Assembly: GCA_030142905.1 (NCBI GenBank)
Contig: JASJOG010000012.1
Location: forward strand, 682,001 to 746,000
Length of the DNA stretch: 64,000 nucleotides
Reading direction: 5' to 3'
Source: Heliopora coerulea
Lineage: Eukaryota > Cnidaria > Anthozoa > Scleralcyonacea > Helioporidae
Shown: positions 48,401-62,650 of the stretch, piece by piece
How the letters are laid out: each line of letters opens with the position of its first letter
Numbering within the stretch: the first letter of the stretch is position 1
Position numbers and translations under genes: made by a program
Notes under the pieces: generated by a model
Told to the model about the DNA's origin: nothing
The model's input: the letters and a program-made list of their open reading frames with translations, nothing else
Database searches by the model: none

Positions 48401-51400
48401 ATGTGAAAGTTTATTGCATAGAAAGTAAAATTTGCAGTGATTTGAGTGGTTTTTGAGCGAAATTACGTTGAAAATTTTAGGTGTAAAAATTTGACCAAAA
48501 TGTAATGGGGTTAATATTTGGTTTATGACGATTTTTCGACCAATTTCCAACTTTCGAAATAAGAGCAGAATGTGAAAGTTTATTGGATAGAAAGTAGTTT
48601 TGCAGTGATTTGAGTGGTTTTTGACCGAAATTACGTTGAATATTTTATGTGGAAAAATTTGACCAAAATGTAAAGGGGTTAACCTTTGGTTTTTCACGAT
48701 TTTTCGACCAATTTCCAACTTTCGAAATAAGATCAAATTTTGAATGTTTATTGAATAGAAAATAGTTTTGCCCTGATCTCAGTGGTTTTTCGGTGAAATT
48801 ACGTTGAATATTTTAGGTGGAAAAAATTGACCAAAATGTAAAGGGGTTAACCTTTGGTTTTTCACGATTTTTCGACCAATTTCCAACTTTCGAAATAAGG
48901 TCAAAATATGAATGTTTATTGAATAGAAAATAGTTTTGCACTGATCTCAGTGGTTTTTCGGTGAAATTACGTTGAATATTTTAGGTGTAAAAATTTGACC
49001 AAAATGTAAAGGGGTTAACCTTTGGTTTTTGACGATTTTTCGACCTATTTTCAACTTTCGAAATAAGAGCAGAATGTGAAAGTTTATTGCATAGAAAGTA
49101 GTTTTGTAGTGATTTGAGTGGTTTTTGAGCGAAATTACATTGAAAATTTTATGTGTAAAAATTTGACCAAAATGTAAAGGGTTAACCTTTGGTTTTTGAC
49201 GATTTTTCGACCAACTTCCAACTTTCGAAATAAGAGTAGAATGTGAAAGTTTATTGCATAGAAAGTAAAATTTGCAGTGATTTGAGTGGTTTTTTAGCGA
49301 AATTACGTTGAAAATTTTGGGTGTAAAAATTTGACCAAAATGTAATGGGGTTAATCTTTGGTTTTTGACGATTTTTCGACCAATTTCCAACTTTCGAAAT
49401 AAGAGCAGAATGTGAAAATTTATTGCATAGAAAGTAAAATTTGCAGTGATTTGAGTAGTTTTTTAGCGAAATTACGTTGAAAATTTTAGGTGTAAAAATT
49501 TGACCAAAATGTAAAGGGGTTAACCTTTGGTTTTTCACGATTTTTCGACCAATTTTCAACTTTCGAAATAAGGTCAAAATATGAATGTTTATTGAATAGA
49601 AAATAGTTTTGCACTGATCTCAGTGGTTTTTCGGTGAAATTACGTTGAATATTTTAGGTGTAAAAATTTGACCAAAATGTAAAGGGGTTAACCTTTGGTT
49701 TTTGACGATTTTTCTACCAATTTCCAACTTTCGAAATAAGAGCAGAATGTGAAAGTTTATTGCATAGAAAGTAAAATTTGAAGTGATTTGAGTGGTTTTT
49801 GAGCGAAATTACGTTGAAAATTTTAGGTGTAAAAATTAGACCAAAATGTATAGGGGTAAACCTTTGGTTTTTGACGATTTTTCGACCAATTTCCAACTTT
49901 CGAAATAAGAGCAGAATGTGAAAGTTTATTGCATAGAAAGTAGTTTTGCAGTGATTTGAGTGGTTTTTGACCGAAATTACGTTAAATATTTTATGTGGAA
50001 AAATTTGACCAAAATGTAAAGGGGTTAACCTTTGGTTTTTCACGATTTTTCGACCAATTTCCAACTTTCGAAATAAGATAAAATTATGAATGTTTATTGA
50101 ATAGAAAATAGTTTTGCCCTGATCTCAGTGGTTTTTCGGTGAAATTACGTTGAATATTTTAGGTGGAAAAATTTGACCAAAATGTAAAGAGGTTAACTTT
50201 TGGTTTTTGACGATTTTTCGACCAACTTCCAACTTTAGAAATAAGAGTAGAATGTGAAAGTTTATTGGATAGAAAGTAGTTTTGCAGTGATTTGAGTGGT
50301 TTTTGACCGAAATTACGTTGAATATTTTATGTGGAAAAATTTGACCAAAATGTAAAGGGGTTAACCTTTGGTTTTTGACGATTTTTCGACCAATTTCCAA
50401 CTTTCGAAATAAGAGCAGAATGTGAAAGTTTATTGGATAGAAAGTAGTTTTGCAGTGATTTGAGTGGTTTTTGACCGAAATTACGTTGAATATTTTATGT
50501 GGAAAAATTTGACCAAAATGTAAAGGGGTTAACCTTTGGTTTTTGACGATTTTTCGACCAATTTTCAACTTTCGAAATAAGGTCAAAATATGAATGTTTA
50601 TTGAATAGAAAATAGTTTTGCACTGATCTCAGTGGTTTTTCGGTGAAATTACGTTGAATATTTTAGGTGTAAAAATTTGACCAAAATGTAAAGGGGTTAA
50701 CCTTTGGTTTTTGACGATTTTTCTACCAATTTCCAACTTTCGAAATAAGAGCAGAATGTGAAAGTTTATTGCATAGAAAGTAAAATTTGCAGTGATTTGA
50801 GTGGTTTTTGAGCGAAATTACGTTGAAAATTTTAGGTGTAAAAATTAGACCAAAATGTATAGGGGTAAACCTTTGGTTTTTGACGATTTTTCGACCAATT
50901 TCCAACTTTCGAAATAAGAGCAGAATCTGAAAGTTTATTGCATAGAAAGTAGTTTTGCAGTGATTTGAGTGGTTTTTGACCGAAATTACGTTGAATATTT
51001 TATGTGGAAAAATTTGACAAAAATGTAAAGGGGTTAACCTTTGGTTTTTCACGATTTTTCGACCAATTTCCAACTTTCGAAATAAGATCAAATTATGAAT
51101 GTTTATTGAATAGAAAATAGTTTTGCCCTGATCTCAGTGGTTTTTCGGTGAAATTACGTTGAATATTTTAGGTGGAAAAATTTGACCAAAATGTAAAGAG
51201 GTTAACTTTTGGTTTTTGACGATTTTTCGACCAACTTCCAACTTTAGAAATAAGAGTAGAATGTGAAAGTTTATTGGATAGAAAGTAGTTTTGCAGTGAT
51301 TTGAGTGGTTTTTGACCGAAATTACGTTGAATATTTTATGTGGAAAAATTTGACCAAAATGTAAAGGGGTTAACCTTTGGTTTTTGACGATTTTTCGACC

Positions 51401-53947
51401 AATTTCCAACTTTCGAAATAAGAGCAGAATGTGAAAGTTTATTGGATAGAAAGTAGTTTTGCAGTGATTTGAGTGGTTTTTGACCGAAATTACGTTGAAT
51501 ATTTTATGTGGAAAAATTTGACCAAAATGTAAAGGGGTTAACCTTTGGTTTTTCCCGATTTTTCGACCAATTTTCAACTTTCGAAATAAGAGCAGAAAGT
51601 GAAAGTTTATTGCATAGAAAGTAGTTTTGTAGTGATTTGAGTAGTTTTTGCGCGAAATTACATTGAAAATTTTAGGTGTAAAAATTTGACCAAAATGTAA
51701 AGGGGTTAACCTTTGGTTTTTGACGATTTTTCGACCAATTTCCAACTTTCGAAATAAGAGCAGAATGTGAAAGTTTATTGGATAGAAAGTAGTTTTGCAG
51801 TGATTTGAGTGGTTTTCGACCGAAATTACGCTGAATATTTTATGTGGAAAAATTTGACCAAAATGTAAAGCGGTTAACCTTTGGTTTGTGACGATTTTTC
51901 GACCAACTTCCAACTTTCGAAATAAGAGTAGAATGTGAAAGTTTATTGTATGAAAGTAAAATTTGCAGTGATTTGAGTGGTTTTTGAGCGAAATTACGTT
52001 GAAAATTTTAGGTGTAAAAATTTGACCAAAATGTAAAGGGGTTAACCTTTGGTTTTTGACGATTTTTCGACCAATTTCCAACTTTCGAAATAAGAGCAGA
52101 ATGTGGAAGTTTATTGCATAGAAAGTAGTTTTGCAGTGATTTGAGTGGTTTTTGACCGAAATTACGTTGAATATTTTATGTGGAAATATTTGACCAAAAT
52201 GTAAAGGGGTTAACCTTTGGTTTTTCCCGATTTTTCGACCAATTTCCAACTTTCGAAATAAGAGCAGAATGTGAAAGTTTATTGGATAGAAAGTAGTTTT
52301 GCAGTGATTTGAGTGGTTTTTGAGCGAAATTTCGTTGAATATTTTAGGTGTAAAAATTTGACCAAAATGTAAAGGGGTTAACCTTTGGTTTTTCACGATT
52401 TTTCGACCAATTTCCAACTTTCGAAATAAGGTCAAAATATGAATGTTTATTGAATAGAAAATAGTTTTGTTGTGATTTGAGTGGTTTTTGAGCGAAATTA
52501 CATTGAAAATTTTAGGTGTAAAAATTTGACCAAAATGTAAAGGGGTTAACCTTTGGTTTTTCACGATTTTTCGACCAATTTCCAACTTTCGAAATAAGAG
52601 CAGAATGTGAAAGTTTATTGGATAGAAAGTAGTTTTGCAGTGATTTGAGTGGTTTTTGACCGAAATTACGTTGAATATTTTATGTGGAAAAATTTGACCA
52701 AAATGTAAAGGGGTTAACCTTTGGTTTGTGACGATTTTTCGACCAACTTCCAACTTTCGAAATAAGAGTAGAATGTGAAAGTTTATTGTATGAAAGTAAA
52801 ATTTGCAGTGATTTGAGTGGTTTTTGAGCGAAATTACGTTGAAAATTTTAGGTGTAAAAATTTGACCAAAATGTAAAGGGGTTAACCTTTGGTTTTTGAC
52901 GATTTTTCGACCAATTTCCAACTTTCGAAATAAGAGCAGAATGTGAAAGTTTATTGCATAGAAAGTAGTTTTGCAGTGATTTGAGTGGTTTTTGACCGAA
53001 ATTACGTTGAATATTTTATGTGGAAATATTTGACCAAAATGTAAAGGGGTTAACCTTTGGTTTTTCACGATTTTTCGACCAATTTCCAACTTTCGAAATA
53101 AGGTCAAAATATGAATGTTTATTGAATAGAAAATAGTTTTGCCCTGATCTCAGTGGTTTTTCGGTGAAATTACGTTGAATATTTTAGGTATATAAATTTG
53201 ACCAAAATGTAAAGGGGTTAACCTTTTGTTTTTGACGATTTTTCGACCAATTTTCAACTTTCGAAATAAGAGCAGAATGTGAAAGTTTATTGCATAGAAA
53301 GTAGTTTTGTAGTGATTTGAGTGGTTTTTGAGCGAAATTACATTGAAAATTTTATGTGTAAAAATTTGACCAAAATGTAAAGGGTTAACCTTTGGTTTTT
53401 GACGATTTTTCGACCAACTTCCAACTTTCGAAATAAGAGTAGAATGTGAAAGTTTATTGCATAGAAAGTAAAATTTGCAGTGATTTGAGTGGTTTTTTAG
53501 CGAAATTACGTTGAAAATTTTAGGTGTAAAAATTTGACCAAAATGTAATGGGATTAATCTTTGGTTTTTGACGATTTTTCGACCAATTTCCAACTTTCGA
53601 AATAAGAGCAGAATGTGAAAGTTTATTGGATAGAAAATAGTTTTGCAGTGATTTGAGTGGTTTTTGACCGAAATTACGTTGAATATTTTATGTGGAAAAA
53701 TTTGACCAAAATGTAAAGGGGTTAACCTTTGGTTTTTGACGATTTTTCGACCAATTTCCAACTTTCGAAATAAGAGCAGAATGTGAAAGTTTATTGCATA
53801 GAAAGTAGTTTTGCAGTGATTTGAGTGGTTTTTGACCGAAATTACGTTGAATATTTTATGTGGAAATATTTGACCAAAATGTAAAGGGGTTAACCTTTGG
53901 TTTTTGACGATTTTTCGACCAATTTCCAACTTTCGAAATAAGGTCAA
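45481..53947 (+). repeat. Satellite with 5,045-bp and 1,009-bp offset duplications
   Basis: About 45,640-47,510 recurs at 50,685-52,555 (offset 5,045 = 30 x 168 + 5), sharing the rare words TTTTTCTACC, TTACGCTGAATATT and TTTTGTTGTGATTTG. About 49,640-50,560 matches the start of the second copy at an offset of 1,009 (TTTCTACC at 49,711 and 50,720). Many class B monomers lie in a row, so the open minus-strand frame reaches its longest extent at 51,134-53,107. No gene is seen. Confidence 0.9.
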
Positions 53948-55719
53948 AATATGAATGTTTATTGAATAGAAAATAGTTTTGCCCTGATCTCAGTGGTTTT
54001 TCGGTGAAATTACGTTGAATATTTTAGGTATATAAATTTGACCAAAATGTAAAGGGGTTAACCTTTGGTTTTTGACGATTTTTCGACCAATTTTCAACTT
54101 TCGAAATAAGAGCAGAATGTGAAAGTTTATTGCATAGAAAGTAGTTTTGTAGTGATTTGAGTGGTTTTTGAGCGAAATTACATTGAAAATTTTATGTGTA
54201 AAAATTTGACCAAAATGTAAAGGGGTTAACCTTTGGTTTTTGACGATTTTTCGACCAACTTCCAACTTTCGAAATAAGAGTAGAATGTGAAAGTTTATTG
54301 CATAGAAAGTAAAATTTGCAGTGATTTGAGTGGTTTTTGAGCGAAATTACGTTGAAAATTTTAGGTGTAAAAATTTGACCAAAATGTAATGGGGTTAATC
54401 TTTGGTTTTTGACGATTTTTCGACCAATTTCCAACTTTCGAAATAAGAGCAGAATGTGAAAGTTTATTGGATAGAAAGTAGTTTTGCAGTGATTTGAGTG
54501 GTTTTTGACCGAAATTACGTTGAATATTTTATGTGGAAATATTTGACCAAAATGTAAAGGGGTTAACCTTTGGTTTTTCACGATTTTTCGACCAATTTCC
54601 AACTTTCGAAATAAGGTCAAAATATGAATATTTATTGAATAGAAAATAGTTTTGCACTGATCTCAGTGGTTTTTCGGTGAAATTACGTTGAATATTTTAG
54701 GTGTAAAAATTTGACCAAAATGTAAAGGGGTTAACCTTTGGTTTTTGACGATTTTTCGACCTATTTTCAACTTTCGAAATAAGAGCAGAATGTGAAAGTT
54801 TATTGCATAGAAAGTAGTTTTGTAGTGATTTGAGTGGTTTTTGAGCGAAATTACGTTGAAAATTTTAGGTGTAAAAATTTGACCAAAATGTAAAGGGGTT
54901 AACCTTTGGTTTTTCACGATTTTTCGACCAATTTCCAACTTTCGAAATAAGAGCAGAATGTGAAAGTTTATTGGATAGAAAGTAGTTTTGCAGTGATTTG
55001 AGTGGTTTTTGACCGAAATTACGTTGAATATTTTATGTGGAAAAATTTGACCAAAATGTAAAGGGGTTAACCTTTGGTTTGTGACGATTTTTCGACCAAC
55101 TTCCAACTTTCGAAATAAGAGTAGAATGTGAAAGTTTATTGTATGAAAGTAAAATTTGCAGTGATTTGAGTGGTTTTTGAGCGAAATTACGTTGAAAATT
55201 TTAGGTGTAAAAATTTGACCAAAATGTAAAGGGGTTAACCTTTGGTTTTTGACGATTTTTCGACCAATTTCCAACTTTCGAAATAAGAGCAGAATGTGAA
55301 AGTTTATTGCATAGAAAGTAGTTTTGCAGTGATTTGAGTGGTTTTTGAGCGAAATTACGTTGAATATTTTATGTGGAAATATTTGACCAAAATGTAAAGG
55401 GGTTAACCTTTGGTTTTTCACGATTTTTCGACCAATTTCCAACTTTCGAAATAAGGTCAAAATATGAATGTTTATTGAATAGAAAATAGTTTTGCCCTGA
55501 TCTCAGTGGTTTTTCGGTGAAATTACGTTGAATATTTTAGGTATATAAATTTGACCAAAATGTAAAGGGGTTAACCTTTTGTTTTTGACGATTTTTCGAC
55601 CAATTTTCAACTTTCGAAATAAGAGCAGAATGTGAAAGTTTATTGCATAGAAAGTAGTTTTGTAGTGATTTGAGTGGTTTTTGAGCGAAATTACATTGAA
55701 AATTTTATGTGTAAAAATT

Positions 55720-58700
55720 TGACCAAAATGTAAAGGGGTTAACCTTTGGTTTGTGACGATTTTTCGACCAACTTCCAACTTTCGAAATAAGAGTAGAATG
55801 TGAAAGTTTATTGTATGAAAGTAAAATTTGCAGTGATTTGACTGGTTTTTGAGTGAAATTACGTTGAAAATTTTAGGTGTAAAAATTTGACCAAAATGTA
55901 AAGGGGTTAACCTTTGGTTTTTGACGATTTTTCGACCAATTTCCAACTTTCGAAATAAGAGCAGAATGTGAAAGTTTATTGCATAGAAAGTAGTTTTGCA
56001 GTGATTTGAGTGGTTTTTGAGCGAAATTACGTTGAATATTTTATGTGGAAATATTTGACCAAAATGTAAAGGGGTTAACCTTTGGTTTTTCACGATTTTT
56101 CGACCAATTTCCAACTTTCGAAATAAGGTCAAAATATGAATGTTTATTGAATAGAAAATAGTTTTGCCCTGATCTCAGTGGTTTTTCGTTGAAATTACGT
56201 TGAATATTTTAGGTATATAAATTTGACCAAAATGTAAAGGGGTTAACCTTTTGTTTTTGACGATTTTTCGACCAATTTTCAACTTTCGAAATAAGAGCAG
56301 AATGTGAAAGTTTATTGCATAGAAAGTAGTTTTGTAGTGATTTGAGTGGTTTTTGAGCGAAATTACATTGAAAATTTTATGTGTAAAAATTTGACCAAAA
56401 TGTAAAGAGTTAACCTTTGGTTTTTGACGATTTTTCGACCAACTTCCAACTTTCGAAATAAGAGTAGAATGTGAAAGTTTATTGCATAGAAAGTAAAATT
56501 TGCAGTGATTTGAGTGGTTTTTGAGCGAAATTACGTTGAAAATTTTAGGTGTAAAAATTTGACCAAAATGTAAAGGGGTTAACCTTTGGTTTTTCACGAT
56601 TTTTCGACCAATTTCCAACTTTCGAAATAAGAGCAGAATGTGAAAGTTTATTGGATAGAAAGTAGTTTTGCAGTGATTTGAGTGGTTTTTGACCGAAATT
56701 ACGTTGAATATTTTAGGTGTAAAAATTTGACCAAAATGTAAAGGGGTTAACCTTTGGTTTGTGACGATTTTTCGACCAACTTCCAACTTTCGAAATAAGA
56801 GTAGAATGTGAAAGTTTATTGTATGAAAGTAAAATTTGCAGTGATTTGAGTGGTTTTTGAGCGAAATTACGTTGAAAATTTTAGGTGTAAAAATTTGACC
56901 AAAATGTAAAGGGGTTAACCTTTGGTTTTTGACGATTTTTCGACCAATTTCCAACTTTCGAAATAAGAGCAGAATGTGAAAGTTTATTGCATAGAAAGTA
57001 GTTTTGTAGTGATTTGAGTGGTTTTTGACCGAAATTACGTTGAATATTTTATGTGGAAATATTTGACCAAAATGTAAAGGGGTTAACCTTTGGTTTTTCA
57101 CGATTTTTCGACCAATTTCCAACTTTCGAAATAAGGTCAAAATATGAATGTTTATTGAATAGAAAATAGTTTTGCCCTGATCTCAGTGGTTTTTCGGTGA
57201 AATTACGTTGAATATTTTAGGTATATAAATTTGACCAAAATGTAAAGGGGTTAACCTTTGGTTTTTGACGATTTTTCTACCAACTTCCAACTTTCGAAAT
57301 AAGAGTAGAATGTGAAAGTTTATTGCGTAGAAAGTAAAATTTGCAGTGATTTGAGTGGTTTTTGAGCGAAATTACGTTGAAAATTTTAGGTGTAAAAATT
57401 TGACCAAAATGTAATGGGGTTAATCTTTGGTTTTTGACGATTTTTCGACCAATTTCCAACTTTCGAAATAAGAGCAGAATGTGAAAGTTTATTGGATAGA
57501 AAGTAGTTTTGCAGTGATTTGAGTGGTTTTTGAGCGAAATTACGTTGAAAATTTTAGGTGTAAAAATTTGACCAAAATGTAAAGGGGTTAACCTTTGGTT
57601 TTTCACGATTTTTCGACCAATTTCCAACTTTCGAAATAAGAGTAGAATGTGAAAGTTTATTGCATAGAAAGTAAAATTTGCAGTGATTTGAGTGGTTTTT
57701 GAGCGAAATTACGTTGAAAATTTTAGGTGTAAAAATTTGACCAAAATGTAATGGGGTTAATCTTTGGTTTTTGACGATTTTTCGACCAATTTCCAACTTT
57801 CGAAATAAGAGCAGAATGTGAAAGTTTATTGGATAGAAAGTAGTTTTGCAGTGATTTGAGTGGTTTTTGACCGAAATTACGTTGAATATTTTATGTGGAA
57901 ATATTTGACCAAAATGTAAAGGGGTTAACCTTTGGTTTTTCACGATTTTTCGACCAATTTCCAACTTTCGAAATAAGGTCAAAATATGAATATTTATTGA
58001 ATAGAAAATAGTTTTGCACTGATCTCAGTGGTTTTTCGGTGAAATTACGTTGAATATTTTAGGTGTAAAAATTTGACCAAAATGTAAAGGGGTTAACCTT
58101 TGGTTTTTGACGATTTTTCGACCTATTTTCAACTTTCGAAATAAGAGCAGAATGTGAAAGTTTATTGCATAGAAAGTAGTTTTGTAGTGATTTGAGTGGT
58201 TTTTGAGCGAAATTACGTTGAAAATTTTAGGTGTAAAAATTTGACCAAAATGTAAAGGGGTTAACCTTTGGTTTTTCACGATTTTTCGACCAATTTCCAA
58301 CTTTCGAAATAAGAGCAGAATGTGAAAGTTTATTGGATAGAAAGTAGTTTTGCAGTGATTTGAGTGGTTTTTGACCGAAATTACGTTGAATATTTTATGT
58401 GGAAAAATTTGACCAAAATGTAAAGGGGTTAACCTTTGGTTTGTGACGATTTTTCGACCAACTTCCAACTTTCGAAATAAGAGTAGAATGTGAAAGTTTA
58501 TTGTATGAAAGTAAAATTTGCAGTGATTTGAGTGGTTTTTGAGCGAAATTACGTTGAAAATTTTAGGTGTAAAAATTTGACCAAAATGTAAAGGGGTTAA
58601 CCTTTGGTTTTTGACGATTTTTCGACCAATTTCCAACTTTCGAAATAAGAGCAGAATGTGAAAGTTTATTGCATAGAAAGTAGTTTTGCAGTGATTTGAG

Positions 58701-59130
58701 TGGTTTTTGAGCGAAATTACGTTGAATATTTTATGTGGAAATATTTGACCAAAATGTAAAGGGGTTAACCTTTGGTTTTTCACGATTTTTCGACCAATTT
58801 CCAACTTTCGAAATAAGGTCAAAATATGAATGTTTATTGAATAGAAAATAGTTTTGCCCTGATCTCAGTGGTTTTTCGTTGAAATTACGTTGAATATTTT
58901 AGGTATATAAATTTGACCAAAATGTAAAGGGGTTAACCTTTTGTTTTTGACGATTTTTCGACCAATTTTCAACTTTCGAAATAAGAGCAGAATGTGAAAG
59001 TTTATTGCATAGAAAGTAGTTTTGTAGTGATTTGAGTGGTTTTTGAGCGAAATTACATTGAAAATTTTATGTGTAAAAATTTGACCAAAATGTAAAGGGT
59101 TAACCTTTGGTTTTTGACGATTTTTCGACC
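55720..59130 (+). repeat. 3.53-kb higher-order repeat, unit 1
   Basis: Twenty-one-monomer unit. Near-identical to the next unit; differences I noted include GAGTGAAATT (55,851) against GAGCGAAATT, and TTTTTCGTTG (58,873) against TTTTTCGGTG (62,402). Confidence 0.85.
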
Positions 59131-59248
59131 AATTTCCAACTTTCGAAATAAGAGCAGAATGTGAAAGTTTATTGGATAGAAAGTAGTTTTGCAGTGATTT
59201 GAGTGGTTTTTGACCGAAATTACGTTGAATATTTTATGTGGAAAAATT

Positions 59249-62200
59249 TGACCAAAATGTAAAGGGGTTAACCTTTGGTTTGTGACGATTTTTCGACCAA
59301 CTTCCAACTTTCGAAATAAGAGTAGAATGTGAAAGTTTATTGTATGAAAGTAAAATTTGCAGTGATTTGACTGGTTTTTGAGCGAAATTACGTTGAAAAT
59401 TTTAGGTGTAAAAATTTGACCAAAATGTAAAGGGGTTAACCTTTGGTTTTTGACGATTTTTCGACCAATTTCCAACTTTCGAAATAAGAGCAGAATGTGA
59501 AAGTTTATTGCATAGAAAGTAGTTTTGCAGTGATTTGAGTGGTTTTTGAGCGAAATTACGTTGAATATTTTATGTGGAAATATTTGACCAAAATGTAAAG
59601 GGGTTAACCTTTGGTTTTTCACGATTTTTCGACCAATTTCCAACTTTCGAAATAAGGTCAAAATATGAATGTTTATTGAATAGAAAATAGTTTTGCCCTG
59701 ATCTCAGTGGTTTTTCGTTGAAATTACGTTGAATATTTTAGGTATATAAATTTGACCAAAATGTAAAGGGGTTAACCTTTTGTTTTTGACGATTTTTCGA
59801 CCAATTTTCAACTTTCGAAATAAGAGCAGAATGTGAAAGTTTATTGCATAGAAAGTAGTTTTGTAGTGATTTGAGTGGTTTTTGAGCGAAATTACATTGA
59901 AAATTTTATGTGTAAAAATTTGACCAAAATGTAAAGAGTTAACCTTTGGTTTTTGACGATTTTTCGACCAACTTCCAACTTTCGAAATAAGAGTAGAATG
60001 TGAAAGTTTATTGCATAGAAAGTAAAATTTGCAGTGATTTGAGTGGTTTTTGAGCGAAATTACGTTGAAAATTTTAGGTGTAAAAATTTGACCAAAATGT
60101 AAAGGGGTTAACCTTTGGTTTTTCACGATTTTTCGACCAATTTCCAACTTTCGAAATAAGAGCAGAATGTGAAAGTTTATTGGATAGAAAGTAGTTTTGC
60201 AGTGATTTGAGTGGTTTTTGACCGAAATTACGTTGAATATTTTAGGTGTAAAAATTTGACCAAAATGTAAAGGGGTTAACCTTTGGTTTGTGACGATTTT
60301 TCGACCAACTTCCAACTTTCGAAATAAGAGTAGAATGTGAAAGTTTATTGTATGAAAGTAAAATTTGCAGTGATTTGAGTGGTTTTTGAGCGAAATTACG
60401 TTGAAAATTTTAGGTGTAAAAATTTGACCAAAATGTAAAGGGGTTAACCTTTGGTTTTTGACGATTTTTCGACCAATTTCCAACTTTCGAAATAAGAGCA
60501 GAATGTGAAAGTTTATTGCATAGAAAGTAGTTTTGTAGTGATTTGAGTGGTTTTTGACCGAAATTACGTTGAATATTTTATGTGGAAATATTTGACCAAA
60601 ATGTAAAGGGGTTAACCTTTGGTTTTTCACGATTTTTCGACCAATTTCCAACTTTCGAAATAAGGTCAAAATATGAATGTTTATTGAATAGAAAATAGTT
60701 TTGCCCTGATCTCAGTGGTTTTTCGGTGAAATTACGTTGAATATTTTAGGTATATAAATTTGACCAAAATGTAAAGGGGTTAACCTTTGGTTTTTGACGA
60801 TTTTTCTACCAACTTCCAACTTTCGAAATAAGAGTAGAATGTGAAAGTTTATTGCGTAGAAAGTAAAATTTGCAGTGATTTGAGTGGTTTTTGAGCGAAA
60901 TTACGTTGAAAATTTTAGGTGTAAAAATTTGACCAAAATGTAATGGGGTTAATCTTTGGTTTTTGACGATTTTTCGACCAATTTCCAACTTTCGAAATAA
61001 GAGCAGAATGTGAAAGTTTATTGGATAGAAAGTAGTTTTGCAGTGATTTGAGTGGTTTTTGAGCGAAATTACGTTGAAAATTTTAGGTGTAAAAATTTGA
61101 CCAAAATGTAAAGGGGTTAACCTTTGGTTTTTCACGATTTTTCGACCAATTTCCAACTTTCGAAATAAGAGTAGAATGTGAAAGTTTATTGCATAGAAAG
61201 TAAAATTTGCAGTGATTTGAGTGGTTTTTGAGCGAAATTACGTTGAAAATTTTAGGTGTAAAAATTTGACCAAAATGTAATGGGGTTAATCTTTGGTTTT
61301 TGACGATTTTTCGACCAATTTCCAACTTTCGAAATAAGAGCAGAATGTGAAAGTTTATTGGATAGAAAGTAGTTTTGCAGTGATTTGAGTGGTTTTTGAC
61401 CGAAATTACGTTGAATATTTTATGTGGAAATATTTGACCAAAATGTAAAGGGGTTAACCTTTGGTTTTTCACGATTTTTCGACCAATTTCCAACTTTCGA
61501 AATAAGGTCAAAATATGAATATTTATTGAATAGAAAATAGTTTTGCACTGATCTCAGTGGTTTTTCGGTGAAATTACGTTGAATATTTTAGGTGTAAAAA
61601 TTTGACCAAAATGTAAAGGGGTTAACCTTTGGTTTTTGACGATTTTTCGACCTATTTTCAACTTTCGAAATAAGAGCAGAATGTGAAAGTTTATTGCATA
61701 GAAAGTAGTTTTGTAGTGATTTGAGTGGTTTTTGAGCGAAATTACGTTGAAAATTTTAGGTGTAAAAATTTGACCAAAATGTAAAGGGGTTAACCTTTGG
61801 TTTTTGACGATTTTTCGACCAATTTCCAACTTTCGAAATAAGAGCAGAATGTGAAAGTTTATTGGATAGAAAGTAGTTTTGCAGTGATTTGAGTGGTTTT
61901 TGACCGAAATTACGTTGAATATTTTATGTGGAAAAATTTGACCAAAATGTAAAGGGGTTAACCTTTGGTTTGTGACGATTTTTCGACCAACTTCCAACTT
62001 TCGAAATAAGAGTAGAATGTGAAAGTTTATTGTATGAAAGTAAAATTTGCAGTGATTTGAGTGGTTTTTGAGCGAAATTACGTTGAAAATTTTAGGTGTA
62101 AAAATTTGACCAAAATGTAAAGTGGTTAACCTTTGGTTTTTGACGATTTTTCGACCAATTTCCAACTTTCGAAATAAGAGCAGAATGTGAAAGTTTATTG

Positions 62201-62650
62201 CATAGAAAGTAGTTTTGCAGTGATTTGAGTGGTTTTTGACCGAAATTACGTTGAATATTTTATGTGGAAATATTTGACCAAAATGTAAAGGGGTTAACCT
62301 TTGGTTTTTCACGATTTTTCGACCAATTTCCAACTTTCGAAATAAGGTCAAAATATGAATGTTTATTGAATAGAAAATAGTTTTGCCCTGATCTCAGTGG
62401 TTTTTCGGTGAAATTACGTTGAATATTTTAGGTATATAAATTTGACCAAAATGTAAAGGGGTTAACCTTTTGTTTTTGACGATTTTTCGACCAATTTTCA
62501 ACTTTCGAAATAAGAGCAGAATGTGAAAGTTTATTGCATAGAAAGTAGTTTTGTAGTGATTTGAGTGGTTTTTGAGCGAAATTACATTGAAAATTTATGT
62601 GTAAAAATTTGACCAAAATGTAAAGGGTTAACCTTTGGTTTTTGACGATT
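59249..62650 (+). repeat. 3.53-kb higher-order repeat, unit 2
   Basis: Second unit, adjacent to unit 1. It has lost one T near 62,594 (AAAATTTATG against AAAATTTTATG). After about 62,650 the sequence joins a different monomer of the series, marking the end of the match. Confidence 0.85.

Noticed and set aside
46089..53107. Long repetitive minus-strand open frames as protein-coding genes
   Set aside because: They follow from a stop-free frame in a 168-bp (56-codon) satellite. Most begin at TTG, not ATG. They start and end wherever a class A TGA or an indel falls, and their variants change amino acids freely. They are left out of the feature list.
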